Below are positions 8,608-17,851 of a stretch of DNA of 39,879 bases, in pieces. A program made the translations under genes and the position numbers. Source of the stretch: Ureibacillus manganicus DSM 26584 (GTDB lineage: Bacteria; Bacillota; Bacilli; Bacillales_A; Planococcaceae); contig NZ_JPVN01000030.1 in the NCBI RefSeq assembly GCF_000772945.1, forward strand, positions 1-39,879, written 5' to 3'. The notes beneath the pieces were generated by a model, which worked only from the letters and a program-made list of their open reading frames with translations, was not told where the DNA came from and searched no databases. Every line of letters starts with the position of its first letter. Positions within the stretch are counted from its first letter, which is position 1.

Positions 8608-10122
8608 TTATTTATTCCAACCTTCTAAAAATGCTAACAGCTGCTGCTCGCTATGATTAATACGATTCTCTTTATCTTTCACCCAGTTTTCAAGAAGTGG
8701 GGATACGGCATTTGCCTGAAGTAATGACTTTCGCATCGTATCTGGAGCCGGTCCACCGTAAAGCGAACGAATTTCAACAAAATAACCTGGTTTTAGCGCT
8801 AAGTAAAATTGTTCCTTAGAGATTTTTAATGGTTTACCAGTCAGTGCTATAGACTTTTCATTGATAAGTTCCCATGTGAGTTCTTCCAGTGATTCTTTCT
8901 GATCTTCAAGTAGTGAGCGAACACTACTACTAACTATGCTATGGGATTGCCTAAAAGAAATTTTTTCAGATCGTACAAGTGTATCAGCTAATTCTGTGAC
9001 GTTTGCAAAACTCTTTTTTGCACGACTAAATAATTGCTCTTTGTTCACTTCCATTGTAACTATGATGTTACCAAAAAGGTTATAAATTCCTCGTAAACGT
9101 TCCATTGCTCGCCATAGGTACGGTTGCATATCGTCTTCAGTGTCTACAATATCCCCGAATGGCGTGTTATGAATCATTTGCAGAACCGTCGAGGCATCAC
9201 CTACAACAGCTGAAAGCAATGAACGGGTATGCTCGATTGAAACGGGGTTTCTCTTTTGGGGCATAATGGAGCTTACTTGCACATATGGGCTTGCTAGTTT
9301 AAAAGCATTAAATTCTTGAGTAGCCCATTGTAGAAAGTCCTGTGAAGTACGTCCAAGATTTAGTGCAGCAAGTTGGATCACACTCGCTAGTTCACCTATA
9401 TAATCTGCGCCTGCAACTGCATCCCAAGCATTTTCAATAATTTCATCAAAGGCTAATAATTCAGCCATTCGTGCGCGGCTAATATTAAATCCTGTTGTCG
9501 TTAGTGCTGCTGCCCCCATACTGCTGCTGTTAATCGTGTTGTATGCAGCTTGAAGTCGTTTAAAATCACGGGTTAATTGATCAATTACAGCCTTTATATA
9601 ATGAGCTAAAGTCGTTGGTTGAGCCTGCTGAGTATGCGTATATCCGAGCATAATCGTTTCAACATGTTCTTGGGCAAATACCAGCAAGGAAGATCGTAGT
9701 GTTAGTAATTCGTTCATTAGTAATAACAGTTTTTTTCTTAAAGTCATACGATAGATTGCAATGCCCATATCATTGCGACTTCTTCCAATATGCAGATTCC
9801 CAGCTACATCACCGGCAAGTTCTATTAATTTATGTTCAATACGGAAAAACAAATCTTCGAATTTTGGATTGTAATCTCTTTGTTTATAGTAATCTAAGTC
9901 AATTTTATAGAGTGCCTGACCTATTTTTTTAGCATCTTCTTTTGTTACTAATTGTTGTTCCTCAAGCATTTTTAAATGGGCTATATGAATTTGCATCATC
10001 GAATGTAGAAAATGCTTTTTCGCTTCTTCATAGGCAGGTTGTAATACCATTTGACGATAACTATTTGAAGGGAAATGCCACCCTTCAAGTTCAAAAATTT
10101 TACTTTGATAATCTTGAAACAT
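8608..10122 (-). CDS. Argininosuccinate-lyase-like enzyme (aspartase/fumarase superfamily), substrate uncertain
   Basis: A 504-aa lyase. The three conserved superfamily regions are present: HIGRSRND (111-118), YTHTQQAQPT with a His at 163, and the signature loop SSIMPQKRNP (284-293) carrying the catalytic Ser. These place it nearest ArgH. It is longer than typical ArgH (about 460 aa), and the loop reads KRNPV where ArgH usually has KKNPD. No argG or other arginine gene is adjacent; instead it is fused in an operon to an amino-sugar kinase. The enzyme may therefore eliminate fumarate from a different N-succinyl compound. AAGGAG lies eight bases before the ATG. The superfamily is certain, the arginine role is doubtful. 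Confidence 0.7.
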   Translation of the reverse strand: MFQDYQSKIFELEGWHFPSNSYRQMVLQPAYEEAKKHFLHSMMQIHIAHLKMLEEQQLVTKEDAKKIGQALYKIDLDYYKQRDYNPKFEDLFFRIEHKLIELAGDVAGNLHIGRSRNDMGIAIYRMTLRKKLLLLMNELLTLRSSLLVFAQEHVETIMLGYTHTQQAQPTTLAHYIKAVIDQLTRDFKRLQAAYNTINSSSMGAAALTTTGFNISRARMAELLAFDEIIENAWDAVAGADYIGELASVIQLAALNLGRTSQDFLQWATQEFNAFKLASPYVQVSSIMPQKRNPVSIEHTRSLLSAVVGDASTVLQMIHNTPFGDIVDTEDDMQPYLWRAMERLRGIYNLFGNIIVTMEVNKEQLFSRAKKSFANVTELADTLVRSEKISFRQSHSIVSSSVRSLLEDQKESLEELTWELINEKSIALTGKPLKISKEQFYLALKPGYFVEIRSLYGGPAPDTMRKSLLQANAVSPLLENWVKDKENRINHSEQQLLAFLEGWNK

Positions 10123-10213
10123 TAAAGAGTCTCCTTCGTTAAATTCTCTATATGTATATCATAAGCATACAATACAATGAGTTGATTAATTTATCGACTT
10201 TTTTTTCGTAAAT

Positions 10214-10256
10214 AAAAAAATCGGCCTATACATAATAAATGTTAGACCGACTTTTT
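10214..10256 (-). terminator. Terminator of the GNAT-EamA operon
   Basis: Arms 10221-10233 (TCGGCCTATACAT) and 10239-10250 (ATGTTAGACCGA) pair with one mismatch and one bulge. On the minus strand the stem is followed by a run of seven T. The stop codon of the EamA gene (10242-10244) lies inside the stem. A-rich and T-rich flanks on both sides make it look bidirectional. Confidence 0.75.
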
Positions 10257-11135
10257 TCTTTGGGCTAGTACAGTTGGCAGTACCATCCCGATTATGACTA
10301 GAACAATTCCCATAACTTGTAGGAATGTTAAAGTTTCACCTAATACGATTACTGAAGCAAATATAGCAACAGGTAATTCCATAGCACTTAAAATAGATGT
10401 TAAACCGCCACCCACCTTTGGAGCCGCAATTGAGAATAGGAGAATTGGCAAAATAATTCCGAAAACCCCTAATATGAGACCAAAAATCAACAATTCACTA
10501 CCGAATAATTTTCCGTTCCAAATAATTTCAGGTGAAGTAAATAGGCTTATTAACAAAACTGCGAAAAATGACATGAGTAAAGTCCTAGTAATAGTTGAAA
10601 CACCTTCTACAGGACGTGAATTAAATTGAATAAAAATAGAAAAGCTGACTGCGGAGGATAAACCGAATACCCATCCTTGCCATGGAATTGATGATAAGTC
10701 TACATCAATAATTCCTGCTGCAAAAATCGTCCCTAAAAATAAAAAAACTAAAGCAAAAACTTGTGGTCTGCTTGGTAATCTTTTGCGAAGTAAACAATCG
10801 ATCAGCATCCCAATCCAAGTAAACTGGAAAAGTAGAACTACAGCAAGGGAAGCTGGTAAGTAATTTAATGATTGGTTATAAACGATTCCAGTTGTACCGG
10901 TACATAATCCGGCAAAAATAATAAATATTAAGCCAGAACGACTTATTTTAGGTAGTTTCCTTTGGGTAATTAAAAACAAAATCAATGCTAAAAAGAACCC
11001 AATTACGTATTGACTTGCTGTAGCTTCAGCAGATGTATAACCATGATTCATTGCTACTTTTACGATGGTGGAAAGTATTCCATAACTACTAGAAGCAATG
11101 ATAATCAGTATTGGATAAAGTAATTTGTATTTCAT
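10242..11135 (-). CDS. EamA-family (DMT superfamily) transporter
   Basis: A 297-aa protein that is nearly all hydrophobic, with about ten membrane helices arranged as two EamA repeats of five. The repeat boundary lies near residue 145, and each half ends in a VxxxExP-like or glycine-rich helix (for example LTSILSAMELPVAIFASV in the second half). The family exports amino acids, nucleosides or other metabolites; the substrate cannot be read from sequence. The start lies only 20 bp after the stop of the GNAT gene, with a weak ribosome site (TGTGG), which suggests dependence on upstream translation. A charged tail (QRKKSV) ends in the cytoplasm. Confidence 0.85.
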   Translation of the reverse strand: MKYKLLYPILIIIASSSYGILSTIVKVAMNHGYTSAEATASQYVIGFFLALILFLITQRKLPKISRSGLIFIIFAGLCTGTTGIVYNQSLNYLPASLAVVLLFQFTWIGMLIDCLLRKRLPSRPQVFALVFLFLGTIFAAGIIDVDLSSIPWQGWVFGLSSAVSFSIFIQFNSRPVEGVSTITRTLLMSFFAVLLISLFTSPEIIWNGKLFGSELLIFGLILGVFGIILPILLFSIAAPKVGGGLTSILSAMELPVAIFASVIVLGETLTFLQVMGIVLVIIGMVLPTVLAQRKKSV

Positions 11136-11155
11136 GTTGCATTAAACCACATTTC

Positions 11156-11728
11156 TTATATTTTTTTCACCATATGATGAAATGGTTCACCAATGATTGT
11201 CCAAGGTTCGACCACGACATATCCGATTCTTTCATACAAACGTCGGGCATTCACCTTTTCCGTTTCAACATTTAGTGCTAATTTAGTAAAGCCTTTTTGG
11301 CTTGCCACTTCTTCAGCAAAATGTAAAAGTTTTGTGCCTATGCCTAATCCTCGATAGTTATCGTGTACACAAATAGTATCAACATAAAATTCGTCATAAT
11401 GTGCTTCTTGATCAATTTGTATTAATTTAGTGTTTTTGTTTTGCAACCATTTTTGTAAGGAAAGATCCATGGCCAAGCCATCCTCACCGCTATACAGTAC
11501 GAGAATCCCTAATACAACGTTTGGATTTTCTTCTTGAACTGCTACATATGTGTTTAAATACGAATGACGGTTATCTTTTTGGCAAAATAAAAACTCCAAT
11601 TGATCAATAATTTTATGCTTAATAGTTTCACCTGTTAAACGTTTTGCAATTTCTCCAATTGCGTCATAGATTAAAGGTGCAACTTGATTTGCGTCTTCTA
11701 GATTTGCGTTACGAATGTATATTGACAT
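11156..11728 (-). CDS. GNAT-family N-acetyltransferase
   Basis: A 190-aa acetyltransferase. The acetyl-CoA pyrophosphate loop is clear as RGLGIGTKLL at about residues 125-134, after the strand VDTICVHDNY. The C-terminal motif B contains NARRLYERIGY. It transfers acetyl from acetyl-CoA to an amine on an unknown small molecule or protein. AAAGGAAG precedes the ATG. It is the first gene of a two-gene minus-strand operon with the EamA transporter. Pairing an acetylase with an exporter would fit detoxification or overflow of an amine, but this is inference. Confidence 0.85.
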   Translation of the reverse strand: MSIYIRNANLEDANQVAPLIYDAIGEIAKRLTGETIKHKIIDQLEFLFCQKDNRHSYLNTYVAVQEENPNVVLGILVLYSGEDGLAMDLSLQKWLQNKNTKLIQIDQEAHYDEFYVDTICVHDNYRGLGIGTKLLHFAEEVASQKGFTKLALNVETEKVNARRLYERIGYVVVEPWTIIGEPFHHMVKKI

Positions 11729-11872
11729 TTAGGCTCGCTTCCTTTCGTGTAAAGTATAACAAATTATTGAACAAAAATTAGATTTTAGAATGTTTGAATT
11801 ATATGAAATTTTTATTGTGAAATAGCTTTATGTTAATCTAATAAGAAGAAACTTTTTGGAGGTTAACAGCTG

Positions 11873-12817
11873 ATGCTTCATTCAAAAAAGGAATTTGTTC
11901 TCGTATATGGCGATGCATTTGTTGATTATATAGCAGATGATGTAACAAATACATCATTCACTAAATATTTAGGTGGAGCAACCATTAATGTGGCTGCAGG
12001 TTTAAGTCGAATTGGTGCACCATCTGCACTAATTACGGTAACAGGCAATGATGAAACTTCAGAATTTGTACGATCTGAGTTGAAAAAAGAAGGTGTCGAT
12101 TTAGACTATGCAATCTATACTCCTGAAAAGAGAGTTAGTGGTGTTTATGTGCATCTAACAGACGCTTGTGAACGTATTTTTAAGGATTATATTGATGAAA
12201 CACCAGATATACAAGTAACGCCTGACCAGTTAAATGAAGAAGCTTTTCAAAGAGCTTCTGTGCTAAATATTTGTTCAGGGACAATGTTTCATCCGACAGC
12301 ATTAGAAACGACAAGAAAAAGTGTTGAGCTTGCAGTAAAAAATGATGTGATGATTGCAATAGACGCAAATATACGTCCATTACGATGGAGCGATGCTGAT
12401 ACTTGTCGCAATACCATTCGTTCATTTTTTAAAAATGCTGATATATTAAAATTGGCTGATGAAGAACTACTATTTCTAACTAAAACAGAGGACTTACAAA
12501 GTGGACTAGAGGCCTTAGGTGAATTGTCCATTCCAATCATATTAGTAACAGTAGGTGCCAATGGAACATATGCAGTTTTAAATGGTGAGGTTACCCATGT
12601 TCCAACTATTGAAATTGAACCTGTAGATACAACTGGTGCAGGGGATGCCTTTATGGCAGGTGTGCTAAGGTATGTACACTATAACGGACTTCCAACGGAT
12701 CAAGAGGCGTTGAAAAAGTGTGTAAATATAGGAAATATACTAGGGGCATATGCTTCAACAAAAGCCGGGGCTTTAACTGCCTTACCATATTATGATGATA
12801 TTAAATCACTACTTTAA
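11873..12817 (+). CDS. PfkB-family carbohydrate kinase (fructokinase-like)
   Basis: A 314-aa ribokinase-fold sugar kinase. The N-terminal signature GGATINVAAGLSRIG lies near residue 35. The C-terminal signature DTTGAGDAFMAGVL carries the catalytic base Asp258 in the anion-hole GAGD. It phosphorylates a sugar hydroxyl with ATP; the opening VYGDAFVDYI and overall length suit fructokinase or 2-keto-3-deoxygluconate kinase. It stands alone between terminators, with no transporter or isomerase beside it to fix the sugar. GGAGG lies about ten bases before the ATG. Confidence 0.85.
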   Translation: MLHSKKEFVLVYGDAFVDYIADDVTNTSFTKYLGGATINVAAGLSRIGAPSALITVTGNDETSEFVRSELKKEGVDLDYAIYTPEKRVSGVYVHLTDACERIFKDYIDETPDIQVTPDQLNEEAFQRASVLNICSGTMFHPTALETTRKSVELAVKNDVMIAIDANIRPLRWSDADTCRNTIRSFFKNADILKLADEELLFLTKTEDLQSGLEALGELSIPIILVTVGANGTYAVLNGEVTHVPTIEIEPVDTTGAGDAFMAGVLRYVHYNGLPTDQEALKKCVNIGNILGAYASTKAGALTALPYYDDIKSLL

Positions 12818-12821
12818 AATT

Positions 12822-12867
12822 AAAGGACTATTGATTCCCCTAAAAGGGTTATCAATAGTCCTTTTCA
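12822..12867 (+). terminator. Bidirectional terminator after the PfkB kinase gene
   Basis: Perfect 14-bp arms AAAGGACTATTGAT (12822-12835) and ATCAATAGTCCTTT (12851-12864) carry a short CCC/GGG inner stem and end in TTTT. The convergent DUF421 gene ends at 12883 and can use the same hairpin. Confidence 0.85.
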
Positions 12868-12882
12868 ATTAGATTAGCTGCT

Positions 12883-13593
12883 TTATTTTACAGTGCCCCC
12901 ATTATTTAAACTGATATAGAGTGATCCATTTTCAAGAACTTGAGCAAAATAAACTTCCTCGACACTTTTAATATTTTTCTTTTTTAATTTGTTAAGTAAC
13001 CATTCCTCGGTTAAGTTTAGCTCGATTAGATTTTTAGTATTTATTTTCCCATCCGAAATTACCTCTGTCGGCATAAATGGTGGGATAGTAATATCTGCTT
13101 TAACATCCTGCTTTGTTGCAGTACTTTTAGAAGGTTTCTTTAAAATACTTAACTCTCCATTTGTTTCAAATACGGCATATAGAACTTCATCAAACGAAAA
13201 AATCCCTTGTTCTCTAAGGAGCATGGATAGCTCATCTGTATGTAGTCTTGCTTTTTTCATCCCATTTTTAATAATAGTTCCATTCTGAATTAAAATTGTC
13301 GGACGATCATCAAATAAGACTCTTGCTTTAGTGGACTTCATCGAAATATAACTAATGAGTATGGTTAATAAAGCCCACCATATTAGTGATACAAATCCAT
13401 CCCAAAAAGGTGTTTTTACTTGTGTTGATACTTCTGCAGCAATCGACCCAATCGTTATACCAGTAATGTAATGGAAAAAGGTTAATTGGCTTAATTGCTT
13501 TTTTCCAATAACTCTTGCCAGGACAAGTATGGTGAAAAATGATATTGTCGAGCGTAGAATCATCTCCCAAAAGCTAACTTCATGTAATCCCAT
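12883..13593 (-). CDS. DUF421 membrane protein (YetF/YrbG-like)
   Basis: A 236-aa membrane protein. Three helices lie within the first ~90 residues (ILRSTISFFTILVLARVIG; FFHYITGITIGSIAAEV; FVSLIWWALLTILISYI), followed by a cytoplasmic alpha/beta domain with RPTILIQNGTI and LREQGIFSFDEVLYAVFE, both typical of DUF421. A second small domain at about 185-236 ends GSLYISLNNGG. The start is ATG 13593, seven bases after AAGGAG; an upstream in-frame ATG would overlap that site. The family is common in spore-formers and its function is not established. It is monocistronic. Confidence 0.85.
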   Translation of the reverse strand: MGLHEVSFWEMILRSTISFFTILVLARVIGKKQLSQLTFFHYITGITIGSIAAEVSTQVKTPFWDGFVSLIWWALLTILISYISMKSTKARVLFDDRPTILIQNGTIIKNGMKKARLHTDELSMLLREQGIFSFDEVLYAVFETNGELSILKKPSKSTATKQDVKADITIPPFMPTEVISDGKINTKNLIELNLTEEWLLNKLKKKNIKSVEEVYFAQVLENGSLYISLNNGGTVK

Positions 13594-13713
13594 TACTTCA
13601 TCTCCTTCTCTTACATATAGATTGAGCAAATGGAGGAGAAAGTATTACGAGTTAAATCTTATCAGAACAAAAAAGTGAAATTCACAATTTTGTGAATTTC
13701 ACTTAACGGTTAC

Positions 13714-14535
13714 TTAATAATATTTCCGTATCATATAACATAACCAGTTACATTCTGGTTCATTTTCCAAAATAGACAACATCCCAATTATAATGGCTTT
13801 TCGTGGGGTCTCAAGATTTATCTGATCTTCTAATATTTTGAGTGCATCCTTTAATAAATCATCATTTATAACAACTAACAGTTTTTCTAATTCTTCTAAG
13901 ATTAGCTCCTTTGTAATGGCTAATTGTCTACTTGATTGACTTGTGGCCATCTCTTTCGTGAAAAATGCTCTTTTCCCATGCTTCGCAATTATTTCAACCT
14001 TTTCAACGAGACTATCTGTTAATTCTTCTAAATCATACTGATTCACATTTTTTACTATAAAGTCCCCGTAGCTTGCTAACAAACCTTTAACAATGACTAG
14101 CAAATCAAATTGGAGATTCACTGCATTTTCTGGGTATAGTTCGGTAAATAAGTCTAATAATAATTTATTATTTAGATCATCATAGTAGGACATTTTCTCA
14201 ATAAAGGCTTCATCAATTATATGTTGTTCTTTAATAAAAACTGTCGCAAAATCGCCATATTTTTGTAATACATTAAAAATTTCTATAAAGTAAGCTGCGA
14301 GTTTATCTTGAGGTGTTAGTTGTTTATTGACCGAACGTTCAATATTTGATGTAACGTTCTTCGAAAAATAGTCAATTATTGCGAAGATTAGTTCATCTTT
14401 CGATTTGAATGATAGATAAAAAGCACCTTTAGAAATGCCACAATGTTCGGTTATCTGTTGTACTGAAGTCGCACCAATACCCTTCTTTGAAAATAATTCT
14501 ATGGCAGCTTCCATAATTAGTTGCTTTTTTAACAT
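13714..14535 (-). CDS. TetR-family repressor of the adjacent RND exporter
   Basis: A 273-aa regulator. Residues 1-50 form the TetR helix-turn-helix (IMEAAIELFSKKGIGATSV, then ITEHCGISKGAFYLSFKSK). The remaining ~220 residues are a helical ligand domain, longer than in TetR itself and close to the Bacillus YerO class. AAGGAG lies seven bases before the ATG. It is divergent from the RND gene across 93 bp, and a TGAC-N6-GTCA operator lies within the exporter's promoter. The arrangement matches B. subtilis yerO/swrC. Repression relieved by an exported compound is inferred. Confidence 0.87.
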   Translation of the reverse strand: MLKKQLIMEAAIELFSKKGIGATSVQQITEHCGISKGAFYLSFKSKDELIFAIIDYFSKNVTSNIERSVNKQLTPQDKLAAYFIEIFNVLQKYGDFATVFIKEQHIIDEAFIEKMSYYDDLNNKLLLDLFTELYPENAVNLQFDLLVIVKGLLASYGDFIVKNVNQYDLEELTDSLVEKVEIIAKHGKRAFFTKEMATSQSSRQLAITKELILEELEKLLVVINDDLLKDALKILEDQINLETPRKAIIIGMLSILENEPECNWLCYMIRKYY

Positions 14536-14557
14536 AGTAAATCTCCTTATAGATTAA

Positions 14558-14586
14558 TTGACAAATGACCGATTAGTCACTATTAT
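14558..14586 (+). promoter_or_regulatory. RND exporter promoter with embedded TetR-type operator
   Basis: -35 TTGACA (14558-14563) and -10 TATTAT (14581-14586) are separated by exactly 17 bp. The spacer holds TGACCGATTAGTCA (14566-14579), a pseudo-palindrome with perfect TGAC/GTCA ends. A dimer bound there would block RNA polymerase. The element lies 22 bp before the TetR gene's start on the other strand, so autoregulation is likely too. Confidence 0.8.
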
Positions 14587-14628
14587 AGAATTTGGAATTT
14601 GAAGTGTCAAGAAAGGGTAGGTGTGCAA

Positions 14629-17600
14629 GTGAAATCATTAGTCAACTTTGTCTTAAAGAATAAATTAGCTGTATGGTTATTAACGCTGATTATTGCAGCT
14701 TCAGGTATTTATTCAGCTTCGAAAATGAAGATGGAGTCATTACCGAATATTTCAATACCATATTTAATTGTCGTAGGTGTATATCCTGGTGCAACACCGG
14801 AACAAGTAATGGATGAATTGTCGATCCCGTTTGAAAAGGCGGTCGAATTTTTAGATGATGTGAAAGCAGTCTATTCTACTTCATCGTCAAACGTAGCTCA
14901 ATTGCAAATTGAGTATGATTATGGCGTTGATATGGATGAGAAAAAGAGACAGCTAGAGTCAGCTCTAGATAATGTAACACTCCCAGAAGGGGTTCAAGAG
15001 CCTACGATCATGGCAATTAGTATGAATATGATGCCAGTTGTAGCCCTATCCGTAAGTAGTACAAGTGAAGACATTGTTGAATTAACTTCAACAGTTCAAG
15101 ATATATTATTACCGAAAATTGAAAAACTAGATGGTGTTGCAGATGCAACAATTAATGGTCAACATATTGAACAGGTTACTCTCGAATATGATATTGAAAA
15201 AATGGCCGCTCTTGGTTTAACAGAAGATACAGTGAAACAAATGGTTCAAGCGAGCGACCTTGCACTATCTTTAGGGTTATATGAGTTTACGGTCGGTGAA
15301 CAGGCTGTTTCTGTTGATGGTAAAGTGAAGTCTATTGATGAATTAAAAGAATTATTAATACCAGTCACACCTTCTGAAACAAATCCAGTACCCTTTGTTC
15401 GATTAGGTGATATCGCTACAATTGAAGTAGAAGGAAAAGTTCAATCAGTTTCTCGTACAAATGGTGAAGATGCAATTGCAATCCAAGTTGTAAAAGGTCA
15501 AGAAGCGAATACAGTTGATGTTGTAAACGCAGTTAAGAAATTAATCGAAGAAGAAGAAAAAACTATTGATGGGCTTGTTGTTGATATATCACTAGACCAA
15601 GGTGAACCTATTGAAGAATCTGTGTTCTCGATGGTAGAGAAAGCCGTATTCGGTGGATTAATTGCTGTAATAATTATTCTACTCTTCTTACGCGATTTCA
15701 AATCAACAGTAATTTCAATTATTTCTATCCCTGTTTCAATTTTAATGGCATTACTTTTATTAAACTGGTTAGATATTACGTTAAATATTATGACATTAGG
15801 TGCAATTACAATTGCGATTGGACGTGTAATAGATGACTCCATTGTAGTTGTTGAAAACATCTATCGTCGAATTCATTTAAAAGAAGAAAAATTAAAAGGT
15901 CGTGCTTTAATTCGAGAAGCAACGATTGAAATGTTCAAACCAATCTTTTCTTCTACTTTAGTTACAGTTGCAGTATTTGCACCGTTACTATTCGTAGGTG
16001 GAATGGTTGGCGAGCTATTCATGCCATTTGCGTTAACAATGGCATTTGCATTAGGGGCTTCTCTAGTTGTTGCGATTACAATTGTTCCTGTTTTATCTCA
16101 TACATTATTCCGTAAAAAATTGTACGGCGAAAAATCAGAGAAACAACATAAAGAAGTTGGTAAATTAGCTAAGTGGTATCGTGGTGTATTAGAAAAATCA
16201 TTAAATCATAAAATTATCACTTCTACGATTGCTATTTTATTATTAGTAGGTTCATTCGCTTTAACACCATTAATTGGGTTTAGTTTCTTAGGTTCTTCAG
16301 AAGAAAAAGTAATGTACTTAACATATACACCTGCTGCTGGAGAGTTAAAAGATGAAACGTTAGAAAACATCGAAGAAGTAGAACAAGAATTAATGAAACG
16401 TGACGATATTGAAATTTTACAATTATCTGTTACAGATTCAACAAGTACAGACATGGCCTCTATTATGTCTAGAGGTGGTGGCGGTGCTTTAATGTACCTT
16501 ATCTTTGACGATGAGATGAAAGATTTCCCTGCTGCACGTGAAGAAGTTGAAGAATATGTATTTAATATCGGTCAATCCGGTGAGTGGAAAACTCAGAACT
16601 TTGGTTCAATGGGTATGGGTGGTTCAAATGAAGTTAGCTACACATTATACAGTGAAGATTTAGATGATTTACGAGATGCAGTTAAACAAGTTGAATCTGC
16701 ATTATTAGATATTAATGGTTTGGAAGATGTAAGCTCAGACTATGAAGATCCTTATGTAGAACACGTATTGAAGGTAGACCAACAAAATGTGCTTCAATAT
16801 GGTTTAACAACAGCTCAAATTGTTATGGCTCTTGCAACAAATAATACGCAAGAAGTATTAACATCTGTTGAAAACGATGGTGATGATTTAAATGTTGTTA
16901 TTAAACGTGAAGAAAGAGCGGCTGCTACATCTTTAGAAGATGTATTAGCTACAGAAATTGACACAGCTCTTGGCACTACAATGACAATTGGTGATCTTGT
17001 CGAAGTTGAAGAAGGAACAACTTTAAACTCTTTAGCTCGTTCACAAGGACAATACTATGCATCTGTTAAAGGAACAATCACAGATAAAGATATTTCAAAA
17101 GCAACAGCTGCTGCAGATGAAAAAGTAAATGACTTAGACTTACCAAAAGGTGTAACAACAGGAATAAGTGGTGTTGCTGCAGACATGCAGGAAACATTTA
17201 CTCAGCTAGGAGTTGCAATGGCAGCAGCGGTTGCAATTGTGTACTTTATCTTAGTAGTTACATTCGGTGAAGGTTTAGCACCATTTGCAATTTTATTCTC
17301 ATTACCATTTACAGTAATTGGGGCATTTGTAGGATTATTCATCACTGGCCAAACAATTTCCGTAATGGTTATGATGGGTATGTTAATGTTAATAGGTATC
17401 GTTGTAACGAACGCCATTGTATTAGTTGACCGTATTATTCATATGGAACGTGATGGTATGGAAATGAGAGAAGCCATTTTAGAAGCTGGGGCAACTCGTT
17501 TACGTCCGATCTTAATGACAGCTATTGCTACAATCGGTGCAATGATTCCGATGGCTGTGATGGACAGTGGTGGTTTAATTTCAAAAGATATCGCAATTAC

Positions 17601-17715
17601 TGTTATCGGTGGTTTACTATCATCTACATTGTTAACATTAGTTGTCGTACCAATAGTTTATGAAATTCTTTCTAAAATGTTTAAAAAGAAACGTAATGAA
17701 ATAGAAGACAATTAA
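14629..17715 (+). CDS. RND-family efflux transporter (AcrB/SwrC-type)
   Basis: A 1028-aa inner pump protein of the hydrophobe/amphiphile RND class, driven by protons. It has the family layout: one helix near the N-terminus (LAVWLLTLIIAASGIYSA), a large outer domain, helices 2-6, a second outer domain and helices 8-12. The proton-relay pair Asp402-Asp403 sits in GRVIDDSIVVVENIYRR in helix 4. The second repeat has GIVVTNAIVLVDRI. The start is taken as GTG 14629 after AGGTG; GTG 14623 is an alternative. In Gram-positives such pumps work without an outer-membrane channel and remove surfactin-like lipopeptides or antimicrobials. No membrane-fusion protein gene is adjacent. Confidence 0.9.
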   Translation: MKSLVNFVLKNKLAVWLLTLIIAASGIYSASKMKMESLPNISIPYLIVVGVYPGATPEQVMDELSIPFEKAVEFLDDVKAVYSTSSSNVAQLQIEYDYGVDMDEKKRQLESALDNVTLPEGVQEPTIMAISMNMMPVVALSVSSTSEDIVELTSTVQDILLPKIEKLDGVADATINGQHIEQVTLEYDIEKMAALGLTEDTVKQMVQASDLALSLGLYEFTVGEQAVSVDGKVKSIDELKELLIPVTPSETNPVPFVRLGDIATIEVEGKVQSVSRTNGEDAIAIQVVKGQEANTVDVVNAVKKLIEEEEKTIDGLVVDISLDQGEPIEESVFSMVEKAVFGGLIAVIIILLFLRDFKSTVISIISIPVSILMALLLLNWLDITLNIMTLGAITIAIGRVIDDSIVVVENIYRRIHLKEEKLKGRALIREATIEMFKPIFSSTLVTVAVFAPLLFVGGMVGELFMPFALTMAFALGASLVVAITIVPVLSHTLFRKKLYGEKSEKQHKEVGKLAKWYRGVLEKSLNHKIITSTIAILLLVGSFALTPLIGFSFLGSSEEKVMYLTYTPAAGELKDETLENIEEVEQELMKRDDIEILQLSVTDSTSTDMASIMSRGGGGALMYLIFDDEMKDFPAAREEVEEYVFNIGQSGEWKTQNFGSMGMGGSNEVSYTLYSEDLDDLRDAVKQVESALLDINGLEDVSSDYEDPYVEHVLKVDQQNVLQYGLTTAQIVMALATNNTQEVLTSVENDGDDLNVVIKREERAAATSLEDVLATEIDTALGTTMTIGDLVEVEEGTTLNSLARSQGQYYASVKGTITDKDISKATAAADEKVNDLDLPKGVTTGISGVAADMQETFTQLGVAMAAAVAIVYFILVVTFGEGLAPFAILFSLPFTVIGAFVGLFITGQTISVMVMMGMLMLIGIVVTNAIVLVDRIIHMERDGMEMREAILEAGATRLRPILMTAIATIGAMIPMAVMDSGGLISKDIAITVIGGLLSSTLLTLVVVPIVYEILSKMFKKKRNEIEDN

Positions 17716-17726
17716 TTTACTTAAAT

Positions 17727-17775
17727 AAAAGACAGTTGAAATTATACTAATGATAACTTTCAGCTGTCTTTTTCT
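17727..17775 (+). terminator. Intrinsic terminator of the RND exporter gene
   Basis: The 15-nt arms 17727-17741 (AAAAGACAGTTGAAA) and 17758-17772 (TTTCAGCTGTCTTTT) pair with one G-U, followed by more T. Confidence 0.85.
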
Positions 17776-17787
17776 TTATATTAATAT

Positions 17788-17833
17788 AAAAAAGCACCCT
17801 AATTGGTCAGCATTACAAATCTGAATTAGGGTG
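17788..17833 (-). terminator. Intrinsic terminator of the universal stress protein gene
   Basis: Arms CACCCTAATT (17795-17804) and AATTAGGGTG (17824-17833) form a 10-bp stem with an inner CAG/CTG stem. On the minus strand the hairpin is followed by CTTTTTTA, which fits termination of the gene ending at 17852. Confidence 0.8.
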
Positions 17834-17851
17834 TTATAATTTTAACTTAAG

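Noticed and set aside
13594..13629. Upstream in-frame start of the DUF421 gene
   Set aside because: AAGGAG stands just before ATG 13593, and the extension contains charged residues not typical of the family start.
15498..15860. Antisense open frames inside the RND, mrp and katA genes
   Set aside because: They mirror biased codon use of the sense genes and lack starts with ribosome sites.
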